From NCBI GenBank assembly GCA_019448385.1, contig JAGTXO010000014.1, positions 558,001 to 622,000 on the forward strand: a stretch of 64,000 bases of DNA, read 5' to 3'. A program made the translations under genes and the position numbers. This DNA comes from Diacronema lutheri. Taxonomy: Eukaryota > Haptophyta > Pavlovophyceae > Pavlovales > Pavlovaceae. The notes under the pieces are model-generated. The model worked only from the letters and a program-made list of their open reading frames with translations, had not been told where the DNA came from and made no database searches. Shown one piece after another: positions 25,396 through 36,203 of this stretch; positions within the stretch are counted from its first letter, which is position 1; each line of letters opens with the position of its first letter.

Positions 25396-25935
25396 AGGCC
25401 TTGTCCTTCTGCTGGACCGTGCGACGCGTTTTGGCTGCTCCCTGTCGGGCCTAGCCCGGTGTCGCGTGCCTTAGAGGCCAAGGTCGGATGGCCTACACCA
25501 ACCGACACACGGCCACACGGTCCTCAGAGAGGGGGCCCTTCTGCAGCGCGGACAGCAGATGTGCGAACGAGAAACCCTCCATCGTCCAGCCCCCACATGG
25601 GTGACAGCCGAGCGTTACCCCGACCAGCATACAGGAGGGAGCAAAAGCTGGCTCTATAAAGGGCAAACGCTCGCACGAAAAGATACATTGTGGGCGTCGC
25701 AGGCGGACAGAGGGCGTCTCGAGACGACTGCGGGCAGTTTTTTTGGTACCCACGAGGAGTGCTCGATGTTGCACGAAAACTTGCCGCCCTCCTCCACTCT
25801 CCTCCTTTTCGCTGCGCAGGCCGCATGCTCGCGTTGTCGGCGTCGGACCGTGAGTCCGTGACGCGGCGGCGAGGCCGGAATCGCATTTGAGGCGGCGAAA
25901 GCATGACCTCCTGGTCATTGGGCGGACCCCCCGAT
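25396..25935. other. Unassigned 540-bp region with a TATA-like box
   Basis: Lower GC than the flanking genes. CTATAAAGGG at 25654-25663 is the best TATA-like match in the area. A 100-residue plus-strand open frame (25559-25861) overlaps it but shows no family feature. It could be the promoter and leader of an unrecognised transcript or the 3' region of the gene to the right. Confidence 0.35.
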
Positions 25936-27273
25936 CTAGGACCGCTGCTCGGGCGCACTAGCCGCGCCGCGCGCCAGCCACGGCGCAAGCGCCGGGTCCG
26001 TGTCAACTGCCGGCGGCTCGGGCAGCTCAGACAGCCTGGCGATGGCGCCCTTGCTGCCGGAGAGCGACTCGAGCTTAAGCGTGCCACGGAACGTGGAGCT
26101 CTGCTGTGCACGGCTCACTGCGCGCGCGTGGGCGGGCGCGTGTGGGCGGGCGCGCGTGGGCGAGGCGGCGCGCGCACGCAGCCGATGGCGCAGGCGCGGC
26201 GGCGCACCGTTCGTTGGGAGCACCTCGCACGCGGGAGGCGCATTGAACTCCATGGCAAAGGCGTGCGCCACGTCCTTGTCCAGGTTTTTGTACTTCTGGC
26301 GCAGCACGGCGAAGGCCTCGCCCCGCTCGCGCTCGTGCGCGACCGAGAGCGCGTGGCACTTTTGGCGCAAGTTGTCCATCTCGCTCTGCTGCGCCGCGTC
26401 GAGCCGCTCGCGCTCGAGGTCAAACTTTGCGCTCGCCGTGCGGTCAAACGCGCGCTCCTCTCTGCGCCGAACGCGCGCGCGGCAGTGGCGGCGGCCTGAG
26501 GCGGTGAGGACAAAGCCGCGCGCGCATGGCCGCGCGCGCGCGCGCCGCGGCCGCGACCCGGCGCGAGACGCGCCGCGTCGGGCGCGCGCATCGCGTCAGC
26601 GCGCGCGCACTGCCGCGCACGCGCGCACCGCCTGCGCAGCGCGTCGCTGCGCTTCTTGACGATGATCGCCTCGTCGTAGCGCTCGCCGAGCGCGAGCTGC
26701 TTCTCGGTGAGCGAATACTCAAGCAGTCCCTTGGACATGCGGTAGTGCATCGCAGCGCGCCGCACGGTCGCCGCGGCCTCATGCTCTTCGAGCGCGTACA
26801 TGTGCACCTCCTCCAGCACGCGAATGCGCTGCGCGTTGTCAGCTTCAAGCGCGCTCGCTCTCCTCGCCCACTCCTGCTCGAACCGCTCGCGCTCGACGGC
26901 CCAGGCCTTGTCGAGCCGCACACGCTCCTTGGCCTGCCGCTGCCTCTCGTGCTCGACGCGCGACTGCTGCATGCGCGCCTCGGCGGCGTCGCGATCCAGC
27001 TTGATCTGATGTGACGCGCGGTAATCACCGTCATGGAGCAGACGGGTTTGCTCCGTGCGCATCACGTCGCTACGCGTCGGCGGCGCGCGCGGCGGCCCGC
27101 GCGCGAGGCGCATCGGCAGTTGGGCGGTCCGCCGCCGGCGCGCGCGCGAAGGGCACGGAGGCGCGATGTGCGGGCGGCGCGCGGCGCGGCGCGCACATCG
27201 CCGCTTGGTGCTCTGGGTTGAGCGAGCGTGGCTCGCGGCTGAAGCTCGTCTTCTCCATTGCCACCTCCGTCAT
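25936..27273 (-). CDS. Charged coiled-coil protein, function unknown (possibly ciliary)
   Basis: Exons 27273-27197, 27069-26629, 26461-26178 and 26117-25936 give 327 residues; all phases agree. The third intron (60 nt) is stop-free and its border is approximate. Exon 1 encodes MTEVAMEKTSFSREPRSLNP; exon 2 starts DVMRTEQTRLLHDGDYRASH and runs into a long helix rich in Glu, Arg and Ala (ERERFEQEWARRASALEAD); exon 3 ends YKNLDKDVAHAFAMEFN. No family recognised. High charge, near-continuous helix and a head-to-head partner of similar unknown type are reminiscent of axoneme-associated proteins, but that is only a guess. Confidence 0.7.
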
Positions 27274-27356
27274 CTTGATCGTTACCTCCGGGCGCACGCG
27301 CACCGTGCGCGAAAGGGAAAAACGAGGGCGGTGGACGTTTCTTGCCCGCCGACGCG
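27274..27356. promoter_or_regulatory. Short divergent promoter (83 bp)
   Basis: Separates the start codons of two uncharacterised genes. It includes GAAAGGGAAAAACGAGG but no TTTAAA-type palindrome. Co-regulation of the pair is plausible from the arrangement only. Confidence 0.4.
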
Positions 27357-28034
27357 ATGCTCCCCTTTGACCGCGGCGTCGTGGGCGAGCTCAAGGTGAC
27401 GCCGGAGGACGTTCGGAAGACGGTGGGCTTCGGGCGCTTTTGGCCGCGTCAGGCGCACGGTCTTCAGACGGGCGCGTGGACGTACGACGGGCTGTGGATG
27501 CCGCCCGGCGCGCCGGCAAAGGCGCGCATGTACCCGTGGGGCGACAAGGGCAAGTCGACGCTCGTGCTCGGGTTCGACAAGGGCACGTGGACGACCACGC
27601 AGGCCGACATCCTCAAGCCACCTTCCGCCGAGGAGATGGCGTACGCGCGCGCGCACCCGCAGCCAACCGTCGCGCCGGGCGCGGCGGAGAGGAAGGGGGT
27701 GCTCAAGCTGGACCGCTCGCCGTACAATGCGCTGACCGGCTACCGGAAGCCGGGCATCGCCGCGCACGAGCGCCTCGACGTGCCGGGCAAGCGCGAGATG
27801 GCCAGTCGGACGATCACCGACCTGTACTCAGAGGCACTCGACGCCAAATGGCTCCGCGCGCAGCCCGACCCGCGCACTGCGCTCCGCACGCCGACGTCTG
27901 AGGTGCGCGATCACTTTGTCGACCCGGCGGCGGCGCGCCTGAGGGGCACGCCCGACGCACCGGAACAGCGCCGCTTCCTCGACGCGGTTGGCGTCTTCAA
28001 ATCGACGGGCAGCATCGGCCCGCCCGGATGGTGA
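27357..28034 (+). CDS. Uncharacterised 225-residue protein
   Basis: Single exon beginning MLPFDRGVVGELKVTPEDVR, the first ATG downstream of the short divergent promoter. Rich in aromatic residues, Pro and Gly with little low complexity (FGRFWPRQAHGLQTGAWTY; MYPWGDKGKSTLVLGFDKGT; SPYNALTGYRKPGIAAHERL), so it is a real, folded or structured-binding protein. No signal peptide or membrane span. The repeated aromatic, proline-rich short motifs recall microtubule-inner or axonemal proteins, but I recognise no family. Convergent with the glycosyltransferase gene, 55 bp apart. Confidence 0.75.
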   Translation: MLPFDRGVVGELKVTPEDVRKTVGFGRFWPRQAHGLQTGAWTYDGLWMPPGAPAKARMYPWGDKGKSTLVLGFDKGTWTTTQADILKPPSAEEMAYARAHPQPTVAPGAAERKGVLKLDRSPYNALTGYRKPGIAAHERLDVPGKREMASRTITDLYSEALDAKWLRAQPDPRTALRTPTSEVRDHFVDPAAARLRGTPDAPEQRRFLDAVGVFKSTGSIGPPGW

Positions 28035-28089
28035 GCATTCCCGGACCGGATTTGAAGACGCCGACCGCGGAGTATAGATGGTGGGGGTC

Positions 28090-30210
28090 TCACGGCGCTC
28101 GCCGCCGGCTTGCGCACTCGACCGTGCGATTTCCTGGACCGGAGAAGGTGCACTCGCGCAGCTCGATGTCCGCGCTGCCAAAGCGCGGCTGCCATTCGCC
28201 CGTGCGCCTGCGGCCGTACCGGTCCATGTGCCCGTCAATGTCCGCGAAAAAGTCGTAGGCGATGTCGCCGCCGAGGCGAGGCGACTGCGGCACGAACGTG
28301 CAGCACCACTCGCCAACCCACCGCTGCGCCGACCCCGCAAAGCTCGCGGCTGTCTGCACAAGCTTTGCGTCGTCGGACGCGCGCATCGCGCTGTACACGT
28401 CGCCGACGTTGTCGACCTGGAGCACGGCCATGCGTTCGAGCTCGGGTGTGCGCAGCTCGGCGAGCACGGCCGAGGCGGAGGCATAATTTGGGTAAGGCAC
28501 CGCCCGCCTCAAGGCGAGCGTCTCCACGGGCAGCCTGTGCGTCGAGCAGGCGGGCACTGGCGCGACGGCGTTGGGCGCCTGCACGCACGCACGCGTGCCG
28601 GCGGCGGCTGCGCGCGTGCGCTCGCGCGTGCGCGCGCACCGCTCGTTCTCGAGGAACGAGTACTCCTTGGGCAGCCACGGCTCGGGTATGGAGTGCACGT
28701 TGAAGATGTGGTCCATCGGGCACTCGCGGATCGGGATGTGCGTCGCTGAATTTGGGATGACTCCTTTGTGCGGCGCCCACCAGCGGTCAAAGCCGCAGAC
28801 GAGGCGCGGCATGATGAAGCGGCGCGAGAGCGCGCGCGCGAGGAGGAGCCCAGATCGGATTCGCGCGAGCTGCCAGTGCACGAGCTTAAAGTGCCACGCA
28901 ACCGAGTAGCCGCCGATGCCTGTGCCATCGCCGCCGTCCGCCGGCGGCCGCATCAGCTCGGCGGGCGGCTCACGGTCGTCGAGCGTCAGGAAGCCGACCT
29001 CGCCGCGCGCAGGCAAGTAATAATCGGGTGGGTCGTACCACACCCGGTGCTCGCGCATCCGGTGCCGCTTGCCATGCCCGCCCGCGAAGACGAACGCGGT
29101 GTGGTACACGAGCGGGCGTAGCGCCGCACGCTCGGGCAGCTTGGAGACGCTCCACGTGTGCCCCGAGCAGAAGGTGGCGATGGGCAGCACGCCGACGGTA
29201 ACCGGGGCGAAGACCGACGACACCGATCGCCACAGCCGCTTCGCGAAGAGCTGCGGCTCCGCCTCCTTCGAGCGCCTGATCGAGTGCCCTCGCTTGATCA
29301 TCTCGTTGAAGACGGTCTGGTCCCACCGGCTCGGGTTTTCCCGCAAGAACTCGCGCCACGCTCTCGCGAAGGGGAGGACGGAGGGCTTAGCGTAGATGAC
29401 GCCAATGTTCATCACGTGGTCCGCGACGTGCACCTCTTCGAGCCCGCCATCCATTGCACCGAGCGCCGTAAAGTCGGTCGGGACGAGCAACTCGGCTTCG
29501 GGCTGCGCAGCGAAGAAGGGTGACGGGTCGTCCACGAGGATGGCGTCCGCATCCATCAGGACGGCGGTGGCATTGAGGCGGAGGATGTCAATCAGCAGCT
29601 GCACCTTGTCCTGCCCCATCAGCTTGAAGCGCGGCGTGTTCCACCCGTAGTCTGCGTTGCCCAGGTCGTGCGCGCCCATCGCAAACATGGGCGCGCCGGC
29701 CGCCGTGCCAAGCTCGAGCGTTTGCTTGTCGAGCGCGCCAATGGCGAAGTGTGGGAGGCCGAGCCGACACAAGCGGTACGCCCACGTCAGCGCAAAGTCA
29801 AACCGGTCCTTATTCGTGAACGTGACGAACATGAGCCCGGTGCTCGGCTGCTTGTATCGCTCGACCATCGCACCGAGCGTCGTCTCAGCCGGCACAGGTG
29901 TGACGCAGGCGAAGGGCGAGGGCGCGGGCGTGGAAATTGTGGCAACTGGCAGCGCCCGTGCCACGCCCGCAGCCGACGCGGATGCCAGCGCCCGCGCCGC
30001 CGGGATCGGCGCGCCCACCTCGACGACGCGCGCGTTGCGCAGGTGTGGGTCCAGCCGCGACGCCGGCACAGCCTGCTGCCACTGCGTCCGCTGCAGGCTA
30101 CCGAACGTGTTGCACGCGGCCAAAATCACCAGGCCTACGGCGGTGAGCACAATCGCAAGCTGCACCCAGCGTGGCCTCGCCACCGCCTGCCGAGCGCCCG
30201 GTTGGGGCAT
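28090..30210 (-). CDS. Type II membrane glycosyltransferase, nucleotide-diphospho-sugar transferase (GT77-like)
   Basis: About 706 residues if read as one exon. A short cytosolic tail and one span (WVQLAIVLTAVGLVILAAC, residues 15-33) predict a Golgi type II enzyme. The catalytic domain has a DxD motif (AVLMDADAILVDDPSPFF, near residues 225-242), preceded by GLMFVTFTNKDRFDFAL and YGWNTPRFKLMGQDKVQLL and followed by HVMNIGVIYAKPS and RWDQTVFNEMI. This order matches the nucleotide-diphospho-sugar transferase family that includes plant extensin arabinosyltransferases and xylosyltransferases. Donor sugar and acceptor are not predictable. A region near 28570-28650 is Arg/Ala-rich and intron-like (GTGCGCGC start), but I could not find a phase-consistent intron, so the C-terminal third is uncertain. 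Confidence 0.8.
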   Translation of the reverse strand: MPQPGARQAVARPRWVQLAIVLTAVGLVILAACNTFGSLQRTQWQQAVPASRLDPHLRNARVVEVGAPIPAARALASASAAGVARALPVATISTPAPSPFACVTPVPAETTLGAMVERYKQPSTGLMFVTFTNKDRFDFALTWAYRLCRLGLPHFAIGALDKQTLELGTAAGAPMFAMGAHDLGNADYGWNTPRFKLMGQDKVQLLIDILRLNATAVLMDADAILVDDPSPFFAAQPEAELLVPTDFTALGAMDGGLEEVHVADHVMNIGVIYAKPSVLPFARAWREFLRENPSRWDQTVFNEMIKRGHSIRRSKEAEPQLFAKRLWRSVSSVFAPVTVGVLPIATFCSGHTWSVSKLPERAALRPLVYHTAFVFAGGHGKRHRMREHRVWYDPPDYYLPARGEVGFLTLDDREPPAELMRPPADGGDGTGIGGYSVAWHFKLVHWQLARIRSGLLLARALSRRFIMPRLVCGFDRWWAPHKGVIPNSATHIPIRECPMDHIFNVHSIPEPWLPKEYSFLENERCARTRERTRAAAAGTRACVQAPNAVAPVPACSTHRLPVETLALRRAVPYPNYASASAVLAELRTPELERMAVLQVDNVGDVYSAMRASDDAKLVQTAASFAGSAQRWVGEWCCTFVPQSPRLGGDIAYDFFADIDGHMDRYGRRRTGEWQPRFGSADIELRECTFSGPGNRTVECASRRRAP

Positions 30211-30402
30211 ATGGGGGCTGTGCTCAGCGCGCCATCCGGTTCCACAGTCCGAGACGCTGATGACTGACGGTCGCGATGGCAGGTCAAAGCGAGGGACAGA
30301 CGACCACGTGGGGGCGGTGGGGCACAGGGTCCAAATCCAATCTCATCATCTCCGCGCCTGCATCGCGGTGCGTTTGGGCTGCGCGCGGAGTCACGCGGGA
30401 GT
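30211..30402. other. Spacer between glycosyltransferase start and MORN gene end
   Basis: 192 bp holding the promoter of the glycosyltransferase and the 3' UTR of the MORN gene; both read leftward. No distinct motif recognised. Confidence 0.4.
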
Positions 30403-31097
30403 TCAGACCACCAGGGCGTGGAGCCCTGGGCCCGAGCCGTTGTAAAACTGGCCCTTCCAGCTGATGCCCTTGGTGTCGACAAACATCCCCAAACCGTGCA
30501 TCTGGTTGTCGACCCAGTTTCCCTCGTAGGAGGAGCCGTCCGGGTAGCTATATTTCCCGTGCCCGCTGTACCTGTTCGCCTCCCACTGGCCCGCGTACTT
30601 TGCGCCGCTCGCGTAGGTGAACTCGCCTGCGCGCGAGCCGTGCCGCGCCGCGCGAACGCGTACTTATCGCTCATCAACACGGAGACGCGTGAAAAAACGC
30701 GCGCGTGGCGGCGGCGCCGCACCCGCGCGCGCGCACACCGTAGCCGTGCATCCGATCGTCCTTCCATTCGCCAACATACTTGTGGCCGATCGTCACGTGC
30801 GACAGCACGCCCCTGCCTTCGCGCACAATGGCTCCAGTCTCGGGCACGCGTACCCACGCGCCCTTGTACGTCGACCCGTCCGCGAAGGAAAACTCCCCCT
30901 CGCCCGTGGTCGGCTCGGCTATCGCAGGCGCGGCCACTGCCAAGTCCTCGGGGGGCGGCTCGGCCTTCGCCTTGCTCTTGGGCGGCTGCGCGGCGGCACG
31001 CGACGAGGGCGATTGCCGGCGCGCAGGCGCGCACAACGCTCAGCCCGGAGGCCTTCGCGAGCCTCTGGAAGGGCCCAGCCGAGCGCGCTCTCACCAT
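30403..31097 (-). CDS. MORN-repeat protein
   Basis: Exons 31097-31035, 30985-30739 and 30626-30403 give 177 residues; introns are 49 and 112 nt. After a Lys/Pro-rich head (PPKSKAKAEPPPEDL), MORN repeats follow: GEFSFADGSTYKGAW, HKYVGEWKDDRMHGYG, GEFTYASGAKYAGQWEANRY, GKYSYPDGSSYEGNWVDNQM, then a degenerate last one (ISWKGQF). The exon 2/3 splice falls exactly inside a repeat and restores MHGYGEF. MORN repeats form extended beta sheets that bind lipids or organise membrane and cytoskeleton contacts; many algal members are ciliary. The 49-nt intron is the shortest found. The start ATG is inferred; exon 1 has little independent support. Confidence 0.85.
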
Positions 31098-31113
31098 GGC
31101 GGTTACGCACACA

Positions 31114-31637
31114 CTATGGTACCAGACTCCACAGAGGCCATTCGGCCGGCATTCGCGCTTTCCAGACCGGAGCGATGTCGATCCCCGCTCAGTGCATCGG
31201 TTCGGAGCGGAACGAAAACTCCCCTCGGGCCGCGGGCACGTGCGCCGTTGGCCGGGCGCATTCCCCTCACACGCCTCGCATCCCACTCGCCGGCCCCGCC
31301 CGTGCCGACAGGCTCCTCGCTCGTGTCAGCCGGCGCGATCGCGGGCACGATCGCGCTGCACCAGCACTCGAGCATCCCCAAGAGCTGCATCGTCGGCTCG
31401 CAAGTTGCGCTCGCCACCGTCGCCACGCTAGCCGTGCATCATGTCGACCTCACGTCGAAGCCGCACGCGATCTGCCTCGCCACTTCCCTGGCTGCGCTCG
31501 GCGGCGCGGGCTTCGTCGCATCCAAGCATCCGATCGGTGACGAGCTTAAGAAGGTGCCGAAAGAATGCTACATCGGCACGCTAGGCGGGCTAGCGCTCGT
31601 GGTGGCTGGGGCACTCTTCCTCTCGCGCAAGCACTGA
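31114..31637 (+). CDS. Small hydrophobic protein with about four membrane segments
   Basis: The open frame from ATG 31114 gives 174 residues, of which only the last about 108 look conserved-protein-like. Hydrophobic stretches: SSLVSAGAIAGTIALHQ, CIVGSQVALATVATLAVH, AICLATSLAALGGAGFVAS and CYIGTLGGLALVVAGALFLS, ending in the dibasic SRKH tail. The loops KHPIGDELKKVPKE and VDLTSKPHA separate them. An alternative is a start at 31175 (MSIPAQCI) spliced 31199 to 31312, giving 116 residues, but its GTTCGG donor is unlike others here. No family recognised. Its 5' end is nearly head to head with the MORN gene. Confidence 0.6.
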
Positions 31638-31938
31638 GCCGAGCTCGCCTGCGAGCTTGCCCGACAGCATGGTGACGCGTGTACCGTGTACGCGGCGCGG
31701 TCCACGCCTTCAGGACGGGCCGATCAGTCGGCCTGGCAGCTCGCAACCGACAGCGTTCACGGCGATGCTGAGTCTGATCGGCCCGTCATCATGTGCTCGG
31801 CAAAGTGAGAGAAAGTGGCCGTCATCATTGTCGCCGCACATGTGCTCGGCAAAGTGAGAGGAAGCCACACACAGTCAGCGAAGTCGCAAAGACGTCTCGC
31901 GCCGAAGCGTGAGGAAGCGCGCGGGAGAAAGCTCGTCG
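31638..31938. other. Spacer with a 22-bp direct repeat
   Basis: CATGTGCTCGGCAAAGTGAG occurs at about 31790 and again at about 31840, 50 bp apart, just ahead of the zinc-finger gene. GGCCGATCAGTCGG and TCTGATCGGCCCG form a loose inverted pair upstream. Might be promoter elements; no gene seen. Confidence 0.45.
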
Positions 31939-34900
31939 ATGCACGGGAGTCGGAGAGCGGCTGGCGCCGTGGAGGCCAGCCTGGCAATTGCTTTGCAAAG
32001 TGAAGCGCAGCAGCTTGACGACGAAGTGGCGCACGTGGGACTGAAGCGCTCGCGCGGCCTCGAATGCGCGCCGTCGCTCAAGACGTCCTCGTCGACGGAG
32101 ATTGCGCGCATGCAATCGTCGGTACACGCGGCCGTCACGGTTTCGGCGCTCGACGGTGCGCTGCTGCACGCGCACGGCGCGCGGGCAGCGCGCACATGCG
32201 CGCTCACCTTTCTGCGTCGTGCTCACCCGCGCGTGGACGCTCTCACGCGCGCGTGTATCTTACGCGCCGTGCGTCTGGGCGAGCGGCGCGATGCAGGCGC
32301 GTTCAAGCCGACGGAGCGCGTCTATCGCGGGCAATCAGCGCCGCGTCTCGCGGTGCTCGAGCGCGCCGCGATTGACCTGGCGACGGCCGCAGGGGGGCGG
32401 GCACTTGCGCCAGGCCGCTGCGATCGCCGGCCGCAGGGTGCGTGCAGGCCCCAAGCACGTGCGCAAGCGCACTCGGAGCGCGGCTGCCCGTGCTGACTCG
32501 CCAAGGCGCGCGCGCGTCTTGCGCGGTGGCCGCTTGTCGCGTTCCAGGCGCGTGCTCCGATGCTGCGGCCGCTTCGCACGTGGCGCCCCGCGTGCTGAGG
32601 CGGTGCGAGCTCTGCTCTGGCGAGTACATGGATTGCGCGGACGGATGGCGCCGGCATGAGCGGACCGACGAGCACGTGCGCAAGGCAACCGATCCGCGCA
32701 CCTTCGCCTCGCTCGACAGACTCATCCTTCGTGTGCGTTGCTTTCGGCCGCCACGCGCTGCTCCTCGTGCGCCGTGCACTGACGCGCGTGGAGCTGCCCG
32801 CACGTGCTGCGCCCTCCCCCTTTTTGTGCCTGGGCGGCTGTCGCATGTTGCAGGTGAACACGGGGCAGGCGCATCGCGTGCCCCGCGGCGTTGCGGCACC
32901 GCCTTTGCTCCTCACGCGCGGCGGCTCGGCTGCGCACGGCTTGCGCGGGGACGCGGACGACGCTGCGGCAGTGGCGGTGGCGATGCGCCTTCTGCGCGCG
33001 GAGCTCAGCGCCGAGGAGGCGGAGCGAGCGCAGCTCGAGCGCGCGGTAATGCGCGCGACTGGCGCGCGCACGGAGCAGCCGGCGAATGACGCGGGTCTCA
33101 CGCCGCTCCTGCCGGCTCGCACCACACGTCGCGCCCTGGCTGCAGCCGCGTCCGCAGCCGCCTCACACTCGCGCAGCGCACAGGACGCCGCCGGGCGCGC
33201 CGGGCGCCCACCGACGGCGGCCGCCGGTTGCCGCGTGCGGCCCGTCGCGACAATTCGAGCCAAGACCTGCACGTGCGTGCTCTACCCGCGCACCTCGGGC
33301 GCGGAGCCGTTCGAGCTCGAGCCGCACAGCACGAACGCGCAGATGGCCGCGCTGGAGTGCGCTTCGCTGCGCGACCAGCTCCGCGTCGAGTGCGTGCGTG
33401 TGCAGCAGATGCACCGCGAAAACGAGGAGCTGGAGGGCGAGGCCATGCGCTCGAGGGTAGGCGCCGCTCCGCGCGCCCCGTCTTCGCCGCCCGCGTCGAG
33501 CGAGGGGCGTGTCGCGCTCTGTCGCCGTATGACTGCGCTCAGTGCCCGGCCTTGTTGACCAGCCCCCCCCCCCCTCCCCCCCCTGTTTGCCTCGCAGCGC
33601 TCCGTGCGGCAGCTGAAGGAGGAGGTGCAGAGGCTCGGTGCCGAGCTCGAGCTGAGCCGCAGTTTGCTCAGCGCGCACATGCACGTCGGCGCAGGCTGCC
33701 CGAGAGCAGGGCCGACGGAGGAGGAGGCACAGGACGGCACGGCTATGGCCGTGGCGGACCTCGGCGGGCACCCGCCGCCTCGCCCCCAGGATGGCGCCCT
33801 TGCCCCTGCGGCCGTGGCGTTGAGCGGTGGAGGAGCGCGCGAGCACGCGCCCGATGCCGAGCTGGCGTGGCCAGCGGCCCAGCTTTCCGATGAGGCGCAG
33901 GGGCGATGCCACGCCGAGTTGGCCTCGCCGGTCGGCGCCATCATCGCCGTGGTGGGCACGTCCGAAGCGCATCACGTCGCTGCGCCTATGCTCAATGCCA
34001 TTGACTCCAGCTCACCGGCTGCTTTCGCGCCCGGCAGCTGCACAGATGCTTGCCGTCGCGAGGGCGGTGCGGCAGCCGAGGAGGATCGACGCGCATCGTC
34101 GCGTCGCGGGTCGCGCAGCACATTGTGCGAGCTTCCCTCCGGCGAGCGCGGCGACGACGCCGCGCCGGCTGCAGAGGCGTGCGGCGAGAGCGTGCCGGAA
34201 GCTGCTGACGCTGACGACTGCGCTGGTCACCCGCTGCGCATGGGGACGCTCAGCTGCAACCCGGCGATCGCGACAGCTGACAGCAATGCAGACGAAGCCA
34301 ACAAACGGGGCCGAGGCGCGTCGCCGGGTCGTGGGCCGCACGCGTTGCACGAGGTACTCCCCGACGAGCACTGCGACGACGCCGCGCCGGCTGCAGAGGC
34401 GTGCGGCGAGAGCGTGCCGGAAGCTGCTGGCGCTGACGACTGCGCTGGTCACCCGCTGCGCATGGGGACGCTCAGCTGCAACCCGGCGATCGCGACAGCC
34501 GACAGCAATGCAGACGAAGCCAACAAACGGGGCCGAGGCGCGTCGCCGGGTCGTGGGCCGCACGCGTTGCACGAGGTACTCCCCGACAAGCACTGCGACG
34601 ACGCCGCGCCGGCTGCAGAGGCGTGCGACACGTGGGCGCTGGAAGCTGCCGGCGCTGAGGACAGTGCTCGCGATTCATTGCGCGTGGCCACGCTCAGCTG
34701 CGACCCGGCCTTCGCAGCAGCTGACGCCTGTGCTGACCAAGCCACTGCAGGCGGCCGAGGCGCGTTGCCCATTCTTGGGCCGCACGCCGCGTTGCATGAG
34801 GTCTTTTCCGACGAGCACTGCGACGACGCCGCGCCGGCTGAGGCTGCATGCGACAAGTGCTCATTGGAAGGTGCTGGCGCTGAGGATCGCGTGAACCCCC

Positions 34901-35232
34901 GTTTCCAGACGTCGGCTGGAGGCGAGCCCCATGTCGGAGACGCGATGTGGTCGCCTGGTGTCGATGTGGCCGGCGTCGGCTCGCGCGCAACGCATGCTAC
35001 GCAAGATTGGCTCCACAATGTCGTCATCGCGCTGCAAGGCTCTCCTCCGAAACGTTTTAAAGCCACTGCCGAGACGCCGCTCACCACGGCTGTGTGCAAC
35101 GTCCGCCCTCGGCGTTCGGGCACGCGACGAGCAGGAAGCCAAGTCATTGCGATGGAATTGCGAGGCAAGCCTAAGGCGACCACCGGTGGCGGGCGTGGGC
35201 GGCTTGCACGGCGGGCGAGGTGCGACGCATGA
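31939..35232 (+). CDS. C2H2-like zinc-finger and coiled-coil protein with 74-residue internal repeats
   Basis: Exons 31939-32437, 32548-32732, 32854-33456 and 33598-35232 give 973 residues, phases consistent. Exon 1 is unfeatured (EAQQLDDEVAHVGLKRSRG). Exon 2 carries one finger: RRCELCSGEYMDCADGWRRH followed by ERTDEH, a C-x2-C...H-x5-H pattern. Exon 3 ends and exon 4 begins in a coiled coil (LRDQLRVECVRVQQMHRENE / VRQLKEEVQRLGAELELSRS). The rest of exon 4 is acidic and disordered, with three 74-residue repeats and a partial fourth starting near 34151, 34373, 34595 and 34820 (DDAAPAAEAC... to ...ALHEVLPD). The third intron has a C12-T-C8 tract next to its acceptor. No family recognised; a nucleic-acid-binding role is possible. 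Exon 1 is the least certain part. Confidence 0.6.
34151..34905 (+). repeat. 222-bp coding tandem repeat, three full copies and a partial one
   Basis: Units start at about 34151, 34373, 34595 and 34820 (periods 222, 222 and 225 bp, all multiples of three). The first two are nearly identical at DNA level, differing at a handful of positions; the third and fourth are more diverged. Preserved frame argues the array is translated. Recent duplication of unit 1 or 2 is likely. Confidence 0.9.
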
Positions 35233-36203
35233 CTCGCAAACGTCGAAATGGGCGCAACCAAGGGGGTTTTCAACGGCGTGCGCGCGCCTGAGTGCGTCAA
35301 TATGGCTTGTCTCTGGGTCATTACCTAGTTCCATTTTTTGTCTCGTTCATCCAAAGCTTCAAAGCATTTCATCTGCGGTGGTGCAACAGGCTTGTCAAAA
35401 AGACGCGCGGCTGGAAACCCCATATTGGATCTCCTTTGTCAGGTTCTGAACTCGCCACGATCAAATCGGCCCTGGCCGTGCGTGGCAAAAGTGACGCTCA
35501 CAGGTAGGTTCCTTTTCATTTACGATTAAGTTGTGCACTCGCGAGCGGGCCTATCGATTTTGCTTTCCCCGTACGCTTATCAAATCAGTCCACAGCGGCG
35601 CATGTCGCTTTTTACACGTGAGCTTGCTAGCGACATTAGAGCCTGTTTGTTGCCTTGTCGAGCTCCTCCGTATCGAATTGTCTTCACACCGCTTTTTACA
35701 TCAGGGTCTATTCTCCAGCCTCATCAAATTCGGATTGTCAACAAAATTAAACGATGTCTGCCCTGTCATGACCGGCCAAGAGCTCAAGAGACTTGAGCCA
35801 AACCAAAATCGACGCGCTAGCCGCCTTTGCGCTCCTCACGTGCGCGCGCGCATGACAGCGCGCGCCGCCGCGGCGCGTGCACCGTCGTGCCCGTCGCCAT
35901 TAGGCTCTTCGCGCGCTTGTCTCCTAAAAATTGTCGCCGTTACCTTAATCGTCATGGTTACCGATGCGCCCTGTGCTTGACCTCCAACGGCTTTGAATGC
36001 ACTGGCTACATCAGGCTGTCGCCAAGGCTAGCCAGGTCGTAGATTGATGAGTTGAGTGGTTCCACCGAGCTGCAAAGAGAAACCATTGACCAGGATTTCA
36101 TTACGACGATTCGATGGTCAAGGTGCAAGCTCCATCGCCACGACAAACCTTCTTAAATCTGTCTGTCGCATAATTACAGCTTTTGTTTTCAACGGCTGCG
36201 CGC
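35233..36203. other. AT-richer region without a supported gene
   Basis: 970 bp with a clear fall in GC compared with both sides. Open frames are short and overlap on several frames. TTTTCAACGGC...TGCGCGC occurs near 35270 and again near 36186, so the two ends of this stretch share a short direct repeat. Possibly the head part of the repeated unit that follows or old insertion sequence. No family recognised. Confidence 0.4.

Noticed and set aside
28570-28650. Intron in the glycosyltransferase starting GTGCGCGC
   Set aside because: No acceptor nearby restores the downstream frame, so I left the gene as one exon with a warning.
33560-33585. Poly-C tract as an independent repeat element
   Set aside because: It sits just before an acceptor and is better explained as a polypyrimidine tract.
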